Assembly (NCBI GenBank): GCA_902629395.1
Contig: CACOQT010000003.1
Location: 1-64,000 of the forward strand
Reading direction: 5' to 3'
Source: an uncultured Prochlorococcus sp.
GTDB taxonomy: Bacteria > Cyanobacteriota > Cyanobacteriia > PCC-6307 > Cyanobiaceae
Length of the DNA: 64,000 nt
Part shown: positions 30,035 through 40,421 of the stretch, one piece after another
Position numbering within the stretch: position 1 is the first letter of the stretch
How the letters are laid out: each line of letters starts with the position of its first letter
Translations under genes and position numbers: made by a program
The notes under the pieces: model-generated
Database searches by the model: none
Seen by the model: only the letters and a program-made list of their open reading frames with translations
What the model was told of the DNA's origin: nothing

Positions 30035-30226
30035 TCAATACTGTCGGCCGATTTCTCCAATGCCTCTAATTGCTCCACTCTTAAGCATTTTAAAGACTTC
30101 TCTCATAGCAAAGAGGTCTCTGTGAAGAGTGCTTTTGACCTTTCTTCTCCCTCTTTTCAGAGTGGCGTATCGTTGAACTCTTTCTCTTGTAGTGCAATTT
30201 GTTCTTCTGCAGTAACCAATGTCCAT
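30035..30226 (-). CDS. possible small Arg/Lys-rich protein, 63 aa, unknown
   Basis: The frame encodes MDIGYCRRTNCTTRERVQ and continues as a strongly basic, mixed sequence with a terminal GAIRGIGEIGRQY. It is richer in G+C than the neighbouring spacer, it has varied residue use, and the opposite strand reads as a Ser-rich, shadow-like sequence here. Two Cys lie six apart (CRRTNC). No family is recognised. A second ATG one codon upstream (30229) is possible, and there is no strong ribosome site. It is antisense to the region just before the CbiX-like gene, and if real it limits where that gene can start. Confidence 0.45.
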   Translation of the reverse strand: MDIGYCRRTNCTTRERVQRYATLKRGRRKVKSTLHRDLFAMREVFKMLKSGAIRGIGEIGRQY

Positions 30227-30289
30227 CATGATTTGGATTTTATTGCATTAGACGGATCTAGAAATACACCAGAAGGTACTCCTGAAAGG

Positions 30290-30934
30290 TTGTCTTTGTT
30301 ACCGAACAGAACTAATTGGGAGTCTCACCATCATTTACATTTACTTGTGCACGGCTCCAGAGGAGGAAAAATTCATCCATCGCTAATTTCTCTGGTAGAT
30401 CAACTAAAAAATTATAAAAATAGATCTGTTTCTATAGAAGCTTTGACTCAAGAGATTCCACCACAATTAGATATTGGCTCTAAATCAATGTTTTTGGTTC
30501 CTCTTTTTTTGTTACCAGGAACTCATGTCTGCAGTGATGTTCCGAAAATATTCAAACGTTTGAAAGATGCTGGTAACAATATTAAATTGTTTCCTTTTTT
30601 AGGTTCTTTTCATCCATGGCTATCATTAATAGATGATTGGATAAGTAATCAAAATTCTTTTTATAAACCTGCATTGATCCATCATCCCGTCTCTACAGAA
30701 ACTTCAAGTGCTTTTCTTAAGTGTCTAGAAAATGTCTTAAACATCCCTTTTTATTCATGGTCTAGATGGAATCGAGACATTTTGGGTGGTGAAAAGAATT
30801 ATTTTCCTATTCCTTATCTGTTGACTCCAAGTAAAAATGTAGAAATTGATAGTAACGGAGAAGAGCTAAAATCTTTGCTAGAGATTGAGTTGATTCATCG
30901 AGGGCTTGTAAATATTCTCGGAAACTTGCCATGA
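30290..30934 (+). CDS. CbiX/SirB-like chelatase
   Basis: The core of the protein matches small sirohydrochlorin chelatases: HHLHLLVHGSRGGKIHPSL near the N-terminus with a metal-binding His, then MFLVPLFLLPGTHVCSDVP with the second His, and the GxxHPW turn near the middle. Such enzymes insert cobalt or iron into sirohydrochlorin. It overlaps cobA by four bases (ATGA at 30931), and CobA makes precorrin-2, so the pair fits siroheme or cobalamin synthesis; the metal is unknown. The start is unclear: the frame is open further up to GTG 30122, but no ATG exists. I chose TTG 30290, with TTG 30233 or 30296 as alternatives, because the upstream part looks like antisense of another frame. Confidence 0.75.
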   Translation: MSLLPNRTNWESHHHLHLLVHGSRGGKIHPSLISLVDQLKNYKNRSVSIEALTQEIPPQLDIGSKSMFLVPLFLLPGTHVCSDVPKIFKRLKDAGNNIKLFPFLGSFHPWLSLIDDWISNQNSFYKPALIHHPVSTETSSAFLKCLENVLNIPFYSWSRWNRDILGGEKNYFPIPYLLTPSKNVEIDSNGEELKSLLEIELIHRGLVNILGNLP

Positions 30935-31716
30935 CCTCAGATCAGCTTGGTACTGTTTATCTTGTGGGAGCAGGACCTGGTGACCCTGATTTGTTAACAG
31001 TTAAAGCTCAAAGATTAATTAGGCAATGTGATGCTCTTGTATACGACTCATTAGTCCCTGTTGAGTTACTGAAATTAGTTTCTTCAACTTGTCAGCTTTA
31101 TTCAGTTGGTAAGAGACGAGGTCACCATTCAGTTCCTCAGAGAAAAACGAATGATATTCTTTTTGATTTAGCAAATACTTGTTCTTCTATAGTCCGATTA
31201 AAAGGTGGTGATCCATTCCTTTTCGGTAGAGGTGCGGAAGAGGCTTCCTATCTTGATAAAAAAGGTGTCCCTGTTCAGGTTGTACCCGGAGTCACCTCTG
31301 GTATCGCTGCCCCAGCCTATGTAGGTATACCTATTACTCATAGGCTTGCCGGATCTTCAGTAACTTTTGTGACTGGTCACGAGGGAATTGACAAAAAGCG
31401 CCCAGCAGTTGATTGGCGTTCTCTTGCTCAATCAAGCGATGGATTAGTTATCTATATGGGTGTTCATAATTTAAAATTTATCTCTACTGAATTAATTGCA
31501 GGCGGTATGCATCCAAGTACTCCTGCAGCGGTGATTCAGCAGGGAACAGTTGCTGGACAACGCTTCATAAAGTCTCCTTTAGAGAATCTTTATGATGAAG
31601 TAGAAGCTAAAAATTTAATTTCTCCCTCTATTGTTGTAATTGGATCAGTTGTTGATTTCCAAGTAGAGGCTTGTTCTCCTCCACCAGCAGATGTCACGTT
31701 CCCTATGCCTATTTAG
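30931..31716 (+). CDS. cobA: uroporphyrinogen-III C-methyltransferase
   Basis: The enzyme adds two methyl groups from SAM to uroporphyrinogen III, giving precorrin-2, the branch point to siroheme and cobalamin. The 261 residues show the tetrapyrrole methylase motifs VYLVGAGPGDPDLLTVKAQR near the start, DALVYDSLV, RLKGGDPFLFGRGAEEA near residue 90 and VVPGVTSGIAAPAYVGIPITHR. The first ATG overlaps the stop of the CbiX-like gene, implying coupled translation. It is the single-domain SUMT form, not a CysG fusion. The end is convergent with pabC. Confidence 0.95.
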   Translation: MTSDQLGTVYLVGAGPGDPDLLTVKAQRLIRQCDALVYDSLVPVELLKLVSSTCQLYSVGKRRGHHSVPQRKTNDILFDLANTCSSIVRLKGGDPFLFGRGAEEASYLDKKGVPVQVVPGVTSGIAAPAYVGIPITHRLAGSSVTFVTGHEGIDKKRPAVDWRSLAQSSDGLVIYMGVHNLKFISTELIAGGMHPSTPAAVIQQGTVAGQRFIKSPLENLYDEVEAKNLISPSIVVIGSVVDFQVEACSPPPADVTFPMPI

Positions 31717-31728
31717 TTAGTAAATAAA

Positions 31729-32562
31729 TTACTCTGCTGTTTGCATTAGTTTTAGCCAAAAATCTCTAGGATTTGTTCTAGTTTGTAATTTTTTATTATT
31801 TATTTGTTTAATTGGCCGACAACTTAAACTATTTATCAAAAACCATTCATCATTATCCCAAGGTGTGGTCTCAATAAGTGATTCTTTTATTATATTCAAA
31901 TCAATTCCTCGTTGACGCATAATGCCTGGAAGACAGCCACTATTTGATGGTGGGGTTAGCCAATTATTTTTTCTTTTTACTAAAATATTTGCTGTAGTTG
32001 CACAACAAATTTCACCTTGACTATTTAATAGCAATGCATCACTAAAGCCTGCATTTTTTGCTTCTAAGCGAGCTTGAATTCCTTGAGTATAAGAAAATGT
32101 TTTACAAGAACTTAAACGGCTGAAAGTATTCCTTCTCTCATTTTGACTAATAATTGTAGATATTGATTCAAAATTTGGTTGATAAGAATCAATCTCTAAC
32201 CAAAAGCTATGACGGCTGGTTTGGCTTACATCAATACCACGTTGTTTTGATACTCCTCTCGTCCAATTAATACGAATGACTCCATTGATGTTATTTAATT
32301 GTGCTCGTTTGATACCGTCTTGTATTAGTGAAATCAACCATTTTTTTGATGGTGGAGGATTCATTTCTAAAATTTTTGCACTTCTTTCCCATCTATCTAA
32401 GTGTTCATTTAAAAGCTGTGGGATTCCACCCAAAATTAAAATTGTTTCAAAGATTCCATCTGCAAAGTTAAGACCTCGATCATTAATTGGAACTTTTAAA
32501 TCTTTGAAAATTCCCCATTGACCATTTATCCATCCTAATTTTTCGTTCTTATTTTTAATCAT
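31729..32562 (-). CDS. pabC: aminodeoxychorismate lyase-like class IV aminotransferase
   Basis: Class IV PLP enzymes of this type convert 4-amino-4-deoxychorismate to p-aminobenzoate for folate. Visible features are the N-terminal NDRGLNFADGIFETI, an SCKTFSYTQGIQARLEAK segment with the PLP Lys expected here, GFSDALLLNSQGEICCATTANI and the NSLSCRPI end. I start at ATG 32562, which overlaps the stop of pabB (ATGA), instead of eleven codons earlier. The adjacency to pabB is strong support for the PabC role, although D-amino-acid and branched-chain aminotransferases share the fold. Cofactor and position of the Lys are from family knowledge. Confidence 0.85.
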   Translation of the reverse strand: MIKNKNEKLGWINGQWGIFKDLKVPINDRGLNFADGIFETILILGGIPQLLNEHLDRWERSAKILEMNPPPSKKWLISLIQDGIKRAQLNNINGVIRINWTRGVSKQRGIDVSQTSRHSFWLEIDSYQPNFESISTIISQNERRNTFSRLSSCKTFSYTQGIQARLEAKNAGFSDALLLNSQGEICCATTANILVKRKNNWLTPPSNSGCLPGIMRQRGIDLNIIKESLIETTPWDNDEWFLINSLSCRPIKQINNKKLQTRTNPRDFWLKLMQTAE

Positions 32563-33899
32563 GTTAATGCATTTAAAAGTGGCATTAATTTCCAATTCAT
32601 TTCTTCAGCTTCCTTTTTACTATCTGAATCTGCAACAATTCCACATCCAGCATGTGCAGTGATAGATGATTCTTTAATCATGAAAGATCGAATGAGAATA
32701 TTGCTATCTAGGACTCCATCCCAATTAATATTTAATATTGATCCACAATATGGACCTCTCGCTGTGGGTTCAAGTTCGTACAGTCTTTTACACGCTCTTA
32801 GCTTGGGTGCCCCCGTTATTGAACCACCAGGCCAGCATGCCTCAAGTAAGTCAATCCAAGTTTTATTTACATGAAGTGTACCTCTAATAACTGAGGTTAG
32901 ATGGTGAACTTGAGAGTAGCTTTCTAAACCTAGTAGTTGAGGGACTTTGATTGAACCAGGTTGACATACTTTTCCTAGATCATTTCTTAATAGATCTACA
33001 ATCATTATATTTTCAGCATGATCCTTTTGACTACAAATTAGGTCTGCTGCCCAATCAGCATCTTTTTCTGGGTCTGTATCTCTGGGTCTAGTTCCTTTTA
33101 TTGGTCTTGTTTCAACTTCGCCATTGGGCAAAGCTTTCAGAAATCTTTCTGGTGAAGTAGAAATAATAGCTTCTCCTTTTGCCATTTGATCTCCGATAAT
33201 TACCCCAGCAAAGGGAGCGGGAGAATTTCTTTTAAGTTTTGAATATACGTCTATTGGACTCATGAACTCTGGTAGCAATGCTTGGCACGAAGTAGTTAGA
33301 TTAGCTTGAAAAATATCACCATTCGCAATCAATTTTTTTATTGCATCAACCCTTTTTGCGTATTCTTGAGTTGTTAAATTCCATTTCCAGGATTCTAAGG
33401 GGATGCTATTCACTCTATCTATTTGTGTTGTCGCATCATTGTCACATTTGCAAAGCTTTTGATGAAAATTATTTTTTAGGAAATATTCCATGATTGAGAG
33501 ACGTTTTTTATCCTTGCCTTCTAGCCAAAGCTCTTTCTTTTGAAGATCAAATTTCAATATAGGGTCATGTGATGCTATCCATAAAGTTGCCATGCAACTT
33601 GTTTTCCATGGATTTTGTGGTTCTGTCCAAGATGCGGCTTCATAACTAAGCCAACCAGTCCAGTGCCCTTTTGGTAATTCTCTTAATATTTTAAAAGGGT
33701 TATTTTGTTTTTCTGAATTTCCTAATCCTTTAGAGCAAAACTGTTCAATGGGATCAACAGCTAAGGTTACCCATCGACCAATATCACTGCCATCACCATC
33801 AAGCCATATAAATCCGGCGTCTCCCCATTCATTAATTAACTTATTCGCAACTAGCTCAGGTCCTTCCCATTCACATCGTATGCGCTGAGTGCTTTTCAC
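32559..33899 (-). CDS. pabB: aminodeoxychorismate synthase component I
   Basis: PabB forms 4-amino-4-deoxychorismate from chorismate and ammonia, the first step to p-aminobenzoate and folate. The chorismate-binding domain occupies the C-terminal ~250 residues. The motif PIKGTRPRD near 265 is the aminodeoxychorismate version (Lys) rather than the anthranilate version (PIAGT), which decides against TrpE. GSITGAPKLRACKRLYELEP and the AGCGIVADS end are also conserved. GTG at 33899 is the start; it touches the queC stop (1-nt overlap). The glutaminase partner PabA is not in the window. Confidence 0.92.
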   Translation of the reverse strand: MKSTQRIRCEWEGPELVANKLINEWGDAGFIWLDGDGSDIGRWVTLAVDPIEQFCSKGLGNSEKQNNPFKILRELPKGHWTGWLSYEAASWTEPQNPWKTSCMATLWIASHDPILKFDLQKKELWLEGKDKKRLSIMEYFLKNNFHQKLCKCDNDATTQIDRVNSIPLESWKWNLTTQEYAKRVDAIKKLIANGDIFQANLTTSCQALLPEFMSPIDVYSKLKRNSPAPFAGVIIGDQMAKGEAIISTSPERFLKALPNGEVETRPIKGTRPRDTDPEKDADWAADLICSQKDHAENIMIVDLLRNDLGKVCQPGSIKVPQLLGLESYSQVHHLTSVIRGTLHVNKTWIDLLEACWPGGSITGAPKLRACKRLYELEPTARGPYCGSILNINWDGVLDSNILIRSFMIKESSITAHAGCGIVADSDSKKEAEEMNWKLMPLLNALT

Positions 33900-34576
33900 T
33901 AGATATTTGAACTACAAAGATCTTGACGACCTATCTCTTTTAATGCAGTATCTCTAATACGGCAACTATCGCATTTTCCGCATGGTTTAATGTCACCTTG
34001 ATAGCAACTCCATGTTTTTTCTATAGGAATTTTTAGGCGTAATGCCTCCTTAAAGATTTTTGTTTTTTCCCAATCTATTAGGGGTGCCCATAACTTTATG
34101 CCTTTCCCTTCGCGTCCAATCTTGCAAGATAAATTAGCTAAATCTTGATATGCCTCTAAATAATCAGGTCTGCAATCTGGATATCCAGAATAATCCATTG
34201 CATTGATGCCTAATGCTATTTGATTGGCTCCACGAGCCTCAGCAAGACTTAACCCAATAGCAATAAAGATAGTGTTTCTACCAGGAACGTAGGTGTTAGG
34301 AATATTATTTTTTTGTACACCATTTGTGGGAATAATTTGTGATTTGTCGGTTAAGGAGGACCCACCCCAGGAAGACAAATCAACCTTAATGGTTAAATGA
34401 TCTTCAAGACTTAATTCTTTTGCTATGACTTCTGCTGCTCGTAATTCCTTGAGATGTCGTTGACCATAATCAAATGATAAACCAATGACTTTTTGTCCGG
34501 CTTCCATAGCGATACAAGCAGCTGTAGCTGAATCAATTCCTCCTGAAAGCAGTGCAATAGTTCTCTGTTCGCTCAT
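33899..34576 (-). CDS. queC: 7-cyano-7-deazaguanine synthase
   Basis: QueC turns 7-carboxy-7-deazaguanine into preQ0 with ATP and ammonia, for queuosine in tRNA. The 225-residue protein opens with the PP-loop [13 protein letters not shown] (residues ~9-21) and ends with a zinc knuckle ([15 protein letters not shown]). [17 protein letters not shown] in the centre is also characteristic. It starts 49 nt after the queE stop, on the same strand as queE, so the two consecutive steps (QueE then QueC) sit side by side. The remaining genes (queD, queF, tgt) are not visible here. Confidence 0.95.
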   Translation of the reverse strand: MSEQRTIALLSGGIDSATAACIAMEAGQKVIGLSFDYGQRHLKELRAAEVIAKELSLEDHLTIKVDLSSWGGSSLTDKSQIIPTNGVQKNNIPNTYVPGRNTIFIAIGLSLAEARGANQIALGINAMDYSGYPDCRPDYLEAYQDLANLSCKIGREGKGIKLWAPLIDWEKTKIFKEALRLKIPIEKTWSCYQGDIKPCGKCDSCRIRDTALKEIGRQDLCSSNI

Positions 34577-34625
34577 TTAATTATTTTTTTTAGCATTATG
34601 TAAGTAAAACTCATTTTGCTGTTAG

Positions 34626-35267
34626 TTAGAGCACATCAAGCCATTTATGTGTTTGCATACTGAGTGTCCAATCCGGATTATTTTTTACATATTTGATTGC
34701 GAGTGCTTTCCCTTCGTCATTGTTCCATCCTGCTTGTAAAAATAATTGGGGCTTTGTTGTTCCATTGTTTTTTATTAAATTAGCCATTTTCTTTGCAAAA
34801 TCTAAATCGTCGGAGTTTTGAATAACAATTTTTAATTCTTGGCAACATAAGAGATTATCAAGGCGTGGAGGGGAATGCCGTTTAGGTGATAATGTTATCC
34901 AATCTGGTCTGCCACTTAACTTATCTACTCCACTGGTCTCGAGATGAATTGGAATAGATTTTCTCTCTTGATTGAGTGTATATTTTCTGATTTCTTTGCA
35001 GAGTTCATCTAAATTATGGTGCAATGGTTCACCTCCAGTGATTACCACAAAAGCTGCTCCTTCTTTTTGGGCTTTGGCTGTTCCTATTGATAAATCTTTC
35101 AAACTTTGTTGCGGGTGAAGTTTTGAATTCCAAGACTCTTTTGTATCACACCAAGGACATCCAACTTTACAACTAGCTAATCTGATGAAGTAAGCACTTC
35201 TACCAGCATGTTTTCCTTCTCCTTGTAGAGAATGAAAACACTCGACTACTGGCAGAGAGGACTTCAT
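34626..35267 (-). CDS. queE: 7-carboxy-7-deazaguanine synthase (radical SAM)
   Basis: QueE makes 7-carboxy-7-deazaguanine from 6-carboxy-tetrahydropterin, the ring contraction of the queuosine route. The 213 residues carry the SAM cluster motif CKVGCPWC (C33, C37, C40), the preceding SLQGEGKHAGRSAYFIRL and the VVITGGEPLHH glycine-rich segment. The CX3CX2C spacing is the canonical radical SAM pattern. The gene abuts the pyrG stop without a gap and precedes queC, so the operon order is pyrG-queE-queC-pabB-pabC. Confidence 0.94.
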   Translation of the reverse strand: MKSSLPVVECFHSLQGEGKHAGRSAYFIRLASCKVGCPWCDTKESWNSKLHPQQSLKDLSIGTAKAQKEGAAFVVITGGEPLHHNLDELCKEIRKYTLNQERKSIPIHLETSGVDKLSGRPDWITLSPKRHSPPRLDNLLCCQELKIVIQNSDDLDFAKKMANLIKNNGTTKPQLFLQAGWNNDEGKALAIKYVKNNPDWTLSMQTHKWLDVL

Positions 35268-36935
<1,668 letters not shown>

Positions 36936-37036
36936 TTACTTTTCAATCATTCTCTAAGCTACCTTGATCCAGCTAAACGCCAAGAAATTTATATATTTTT
37001 CTTTAGATAATCTTTTTACTGCCGATTTCGATCAAT

Positions 37037-38857
37037 TCATTCAGTCTCTATCCAAGTAGAGGAAATGTGGAGGTCTTCTAATTGTTTTTTTTCTACGTTT
37101 GCAGGTGCTTTAGCCATGGAACAACGTGCTTGTTGTGTTTTTGGAAAAGCAATAGTATCTCTAATTGAATCTTCATTAGCTAAAAGCATTACTAATCTGT
37201 CAAGTCCAAAGGCAATTCCTCCATGTGGGGGGGCACCCATTGAAAGTGCATCAATTAAAAAGCCGAATTGCTCTTCTGCTTCATTTTTAGATAGTCCAAT
37301 TACTTCAAGGACGATTTTTTGAAGTTCTGAGTTGTGAATTCTTAAAGATCCCCCACCAAGTTCTAATCCATTAAGAACTAGATCATAAGCTTGAGCCTTT
37401 GCATTGGGTAATTTGTCTTTCCATAGGGTTTCTGATTCACCAATATCTGCAGTCTTCGGAGCACAGAAAGGATGATGAATTGCTTCAAGACGATTTTCAT
37501 CAGAGTTGAATTCAAACATGGGAAAATCAGTTACCCAAAGAAAATTCCATTGTGTGTTTGGTCCATTTTTTGAAATGATTTTTAGGTCTTCAGCAATATA
37601 TTGACGAACTCTATCCAGGGTTTTATTGACAATATTTGTAGGTCCTGCACCAAAAAGAATTAGATCACCAGCCTTAGCCTGCGTTTTTGCCAGGAGTTCT
37701 TTCGTTTGTAATGTAGTTAAATTATCTTTTATGGCTCCGATAGTATCGACTTCTTCATTGTCTCGAACTCTAATGAAAGCAAGTCCACCAGCACCAGCCT
37801 TTTGGGATTCGCTAAAAATATCTCCCCCTGGTTTTATTCTTACATTGCTAATTAAATTATTTCCGTCCTCAATGGTGATGCATTTGACACATCCACCAGA
37901 GGAAACAGCATTTGAAAAAACTTTAAAGCCACTTTTGGCAAATAAATCGCTTGTGTTAACAAGCTCCATTCCATATCGAGTATCAGGCCTGTCAGTTCCA
38001 AATCTATCCATAGCCTCTTGCCAAGTCATTCTTGGGAAAGGAGTTGGTAAATCAATCTCTTTGATTTCTTTCCATATGTTTACAATTAATTTTTCATTTA
38101 ATTCAATTATTTCTTTTTCATCCATAAAACTCATTTCAATATCTAATTGAGTGAATTCTGGTTGCCTGTCTGCCCGTAAATCTTCATCACGAAAACATCT
38201 TGCAACTTGGTAATAACGTTCTATTCCACCAACCATCAATAATTGTTTGAATAATTGTGGTGATTGCGGCAATGCGAAAAATTCGCCACCGCAGACACGT
38301 GAGGGCACTAAGTAATCTCTTGCCCCTTCAGGAGTTGATCTAGTTAAAATAGGCGTTTCAACTTCTAGAAATCCTTCATTTTCAAGGAAGTTTCTGGCTG
38401 CTTTAACTGTGTTGTGTCTCAATCGAAGATTTTTATTCATTCTTTCTCTCCTTAGATCCAAATATCTATGCTTCAGCCTGATCTCCTCTTTAACACTCTC
38501 CTCATCATGAATAGAAACTGAGAATGGAAGTGTACTAGAAACAGCATTGAGGATTTTAATATTTTCAGCTAAGACTTCTACTTCACCGGTTTGGATTTTT
38601 GTATTGATGGCTTCCTCTGGTCTTGCTCTCACTAATCCATTGATTTGAAGAACAGTCTCATTTCGTAAACTTTCGGCGATGCTAAAAAGATCCTGACCTT
38701 GATCAGGATCAACTGTTATTTGAATTGTTCCAGAGCGGTCTCTTAGGTCAATAAAAATCACTCCGCCATGATCCCTTCTTCGATCAACCCAACCACATAG
38801 TTGAATATTTGCGCCAATTGCGGAAGCTCGAAGTTCTCCACAAGTCTTATTGCGCAT
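37037..38857 (-). CDS. aspS: aspartyl-tRNA synthetase
   Basis: This class II synthetase charges tRNA-Asp. The start [15 protein letters not shown] at 38857 is chosen over a longer frame from 38893 because the family begins there, giving 606 residues. The OB-fold anticodon domain is first ([20 protein letters not shown]), then the catalytic core with motif 2 ([19 protein letters not shown]), the bacterial GAD insertion in the middle and motif 3 ([13 protein letters not shown]) near the end. Whether it also charges tRNA-Asn (non-discriminating type) cannot be settled from the sequence. Confidence 0.96.
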   Translation of the reverse strand: MRNKTCGELRASAIGANIQLCGWVDRRRDHGGVIFIDLRDRSGTIQITVDPDQGQDLFSIAESLRNETVLQINGLVRARPEEAINTKIQTGEVEVLAENIKILNAVSSTLPFSVSIHDEESVKEEIRLKHRYLDLRRERMNKNLRLRHNTVKAARNFLENEGFLEVETPILTRSTPEGARDYLVPSRVCGGEFFALPQSPQLFKQLLMVGGIERYYQVARCFRDEDLRADRQPEFTQLDIEMSFMDEKEIIELNEKLIVNIWKEIKEIDLPTPFPRMTWQEAMDRFGTDRPDTRYGMELVNTSDLFAKSGFKVFSNAVSSGGCVKCITIEDGNNLISNVRIKPGGDIFSESQKAGAGGLAFIRVRDNEEVDTIGAIKDNLTTLQTKELLAKTQAKAGDLILFGAGPTNIVNKTLDRVRQYIAEDLKIISKNGPNTQWNFLWVTDFPMFEFNSDENRLEAIHHPFCAPKTADIGESETLWKDKLPNAKAQAYDLVLNGLELGGGSLRIHNSELQKIVLEVIGLSKNEAEEQFGFLIDALSMGAPPHGGIAFGLDRLVMLLANEDSIRDTIAFPKTQQARCSMAKAPANVEKKQLEDLHISSTWIETE

Positions 38858-38931
38858 GAAATTCTCAATCATTATGAATATTGAGTTTCCCACAAAGACG
38901 GGCTTTTATGCACAACACAGTTGCTACATGC

Positions 38932-40050
38932 TCAAAAACCTTTTCGATAGAAAGGTCTTTTTACTATTACGGCAGGATGTTTTTTCCCTCTAATTTCTAC
39001 CTCTAGAAGAGTATCTATTTTTGCAATTTCGCTAGGAACATAAGCTAGAGCTATAGGTTCTTTTAATGTTGGAGACCAAGTTCCGCTGGTTACTTTCCCA
39101 ATCTTTTTGCTGTTGTATGAAACTTGATATCCTTTTCTAGCAATTCCTTTGTCTTTGACCTTGAGACCAACAAGCCTTTTTTTCGTTCCATCTTCAGCCT
39201 GTTTTTCCAAAGCTTTTCGACCTATGAAATCATTAGGCATTTCTAAATGAACTAACCATCCTAACCCAGCTTCAAAGGGGGTTGTATCTAAGTTGATGTC
39301 GTTGCCATATAAATGCATAGACGCTTCTAATCTAAGAGTATCCCTTGCTCCAAGTCCGCATGGAGTAACTCCCGATGTAATTAGATTCTTCCAAATGGAC
39401 TTTGCTGTTTTTGGTGATGACAAAAATTCGAAACCTTCTTCTCCCGTATAACCAGTTCTTGCAATAAAAATGGATTCTTTTGAGTCGACTAAGTTGGGAT
39501 TAGAACTAATAGTTTTATGTCCAAAACGTGGCAAATCGGATAAAGGTTCTTGAAGAATTTTTTCAAGGGTATGAATTGATTCTGGGCCCTGTATGGCAAT
39601 TAATGCCCCCTCAGGCATGAACTCGGAGATGGATATTTCTCTATGAGAAAGATTTGATTTCAACCATTCGATATCTGATTCTTTTCTCGCGGCATTAATA
39701 ACTAAAACTATACTCTCTTCTTTCGTATCCAAAATGCCTTGATCATAAATGATCAAATCGTCTTGGATGCCTCCATTTTCTCTTAAAAAAACTGTGTAAC
39801 ACGCTTCACCTGCTCCTATCCGAAACACATCTGAGGGAACTAAATATTGTAATGCACTCTTGATATCTTTACCTTTTAGCTGCACAACACCCATGTGAGA
39901 TATGTCGAACATGCCTACATTTTTTCTTACTGCATTGTGTTCATCTATTAATCCAGAAAAACTAACAGGCATTTCCCAATTTGCAAAAGGGACCATTTTA
40001 CTCCCTAATTTTTGACATTCTTCGTAAAGAGGAGTTTGTTGTAATTTCAT
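38932..40050 (-). CDS. gcvT: glycine cleavage system T protein (aminomethyltransferase)
   Basis: GcvT takes the aminomethyl group from lipoyl-H protein to tetrahydrofolate, releasing ammonia. The 372 residues begin with TPLYEECQKLGSKMVPFANWEMP and show MFDISHMGVVQLKG, ARTGYTGEEGFEF and the RDTLRLEASMHLYGND motif. The catalytic Asp of the family falls in the ISHMGVV to QYLVPSDV part. Its partners gcvH and gcvP are 20 kb away at 59-63 kb and not in an operon with it. I see no glycine-riboswitch fold in the 130-nt upstream spacer, but this was only checked by eye. Confidence 0.96.
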   Translation of the reverse strand: MKLQQTPLYEECQKLGSKMVPFANWEMPVSFSGLIDEHNAVRKNVGMFDISHMGVVQLKGKDIKSALQYLVPSDVFRIGAGEACYTVFLRENGGIQDDLIIYDQGILDTKEESIVLVINAARKESDIEWLKSNLSHREISISEFMPEGALIAIQGPESIHTLEKILQEPLSDLPRFGHKTISSNPNLVDSKESIFIARTGYTGEEGFEFLSSPKTAKSIWKNLITSGVTPCGLGARDTLRLEASMHLYGNDINLDTTPFEAGLGWLVHLEMPNDFIGRKALEKQAEDGTKKRLVGLKVKDKGIARKGYQVSYNSKKIGKVTSGTWSPTLKEPIALAYVPSEIAKIDTLLEVEIRGKKHPAVIVKRPFYRKGF

Positions 40051-40180
40051 TTTTTGCTGAGCGTTACAATAAATTCACAAGTAATGACGTGAACCTTTAA
40101 GAACTTCTAGAGCTAAATTTAATGCGTTGTGGCTCGATTCGGAAAGTTTTACTACTCTGTGAGTCTTGGGTTAAGACTTA

Positions 40181-40405
40181 ATGACTCCAAAAAGATCTTG
40201 CATGAGCTGTAATCAGTGTGTTTCAAATCATTTTGATTCATTCTCTTGGTGCAAGCTGAGAAAGATAAAAATACATTCTGAAATATCTTCATTTGTTTCT
40301 TGTGGTCATTGGATAAAAAAAGAACCTTATTTCCCAAAGATTTCTCAAAAATTTAATCATCAACAACTCGATTTTGGAAAGGTATTAGTTATCAATGAGA
40401 AGTAA
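40181..40405 (+). CDS. small Cys-containing protein of unknown function, 74 aa
   Basis: The frame begins MTPKRSCMSCNQCVSNHFD and continues to a Phe/Lys-rich end. It holds five Cys: CMSCNQC near residues 7-13, one near 24 and one near 41, which could bind zinc or iron-sulfur. The opposite strand has an overlapping frame of similar length, so strand choice matters; the Cys clustering and coherent residue use favour this one. It lies between gcvT (divergent, 130 nt away) and speB (convergent, 16 nt). No family is recognised. Confidence 0.5.
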   Translation: MTPKRSCMSCNQCVSNHFDSFSWCKLRKIKIHSEISSFVSCGHWIKKEPYFPKISQKFNHQQLDFGKVLVINEK

Positions 40406-40421
40406 ACTCAAATTTTTAGAG

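Noticed and set aside
30122-30289. Long N-terminal extension of the CbiX-like gene
   Set aside because: Ser-rich text that looks like the reverse of the basic minus-strand frame, and no ATG; kept only as an alternative start note.
32559-33899. Naming the pabB gene trpE
   Set aside because: The PIKGT motif with Lys and the neighbouring pabC-like gene favour aminodeoxychorismate synthase over anthranilate synthase (PIAGT).
40051-40180. Glycine riboswitch before gcvT
   Set aside because: I looked for the paired glycine aptamer pattern and conserved purine-rich loops and saw none; a covariance search would decide.
40152-40337. 61-codon minus-strand frame opposite the Cys-rich gene
   Set aside because: The plus strand has a better composition and Cys clusters; this one looks like its shadow.
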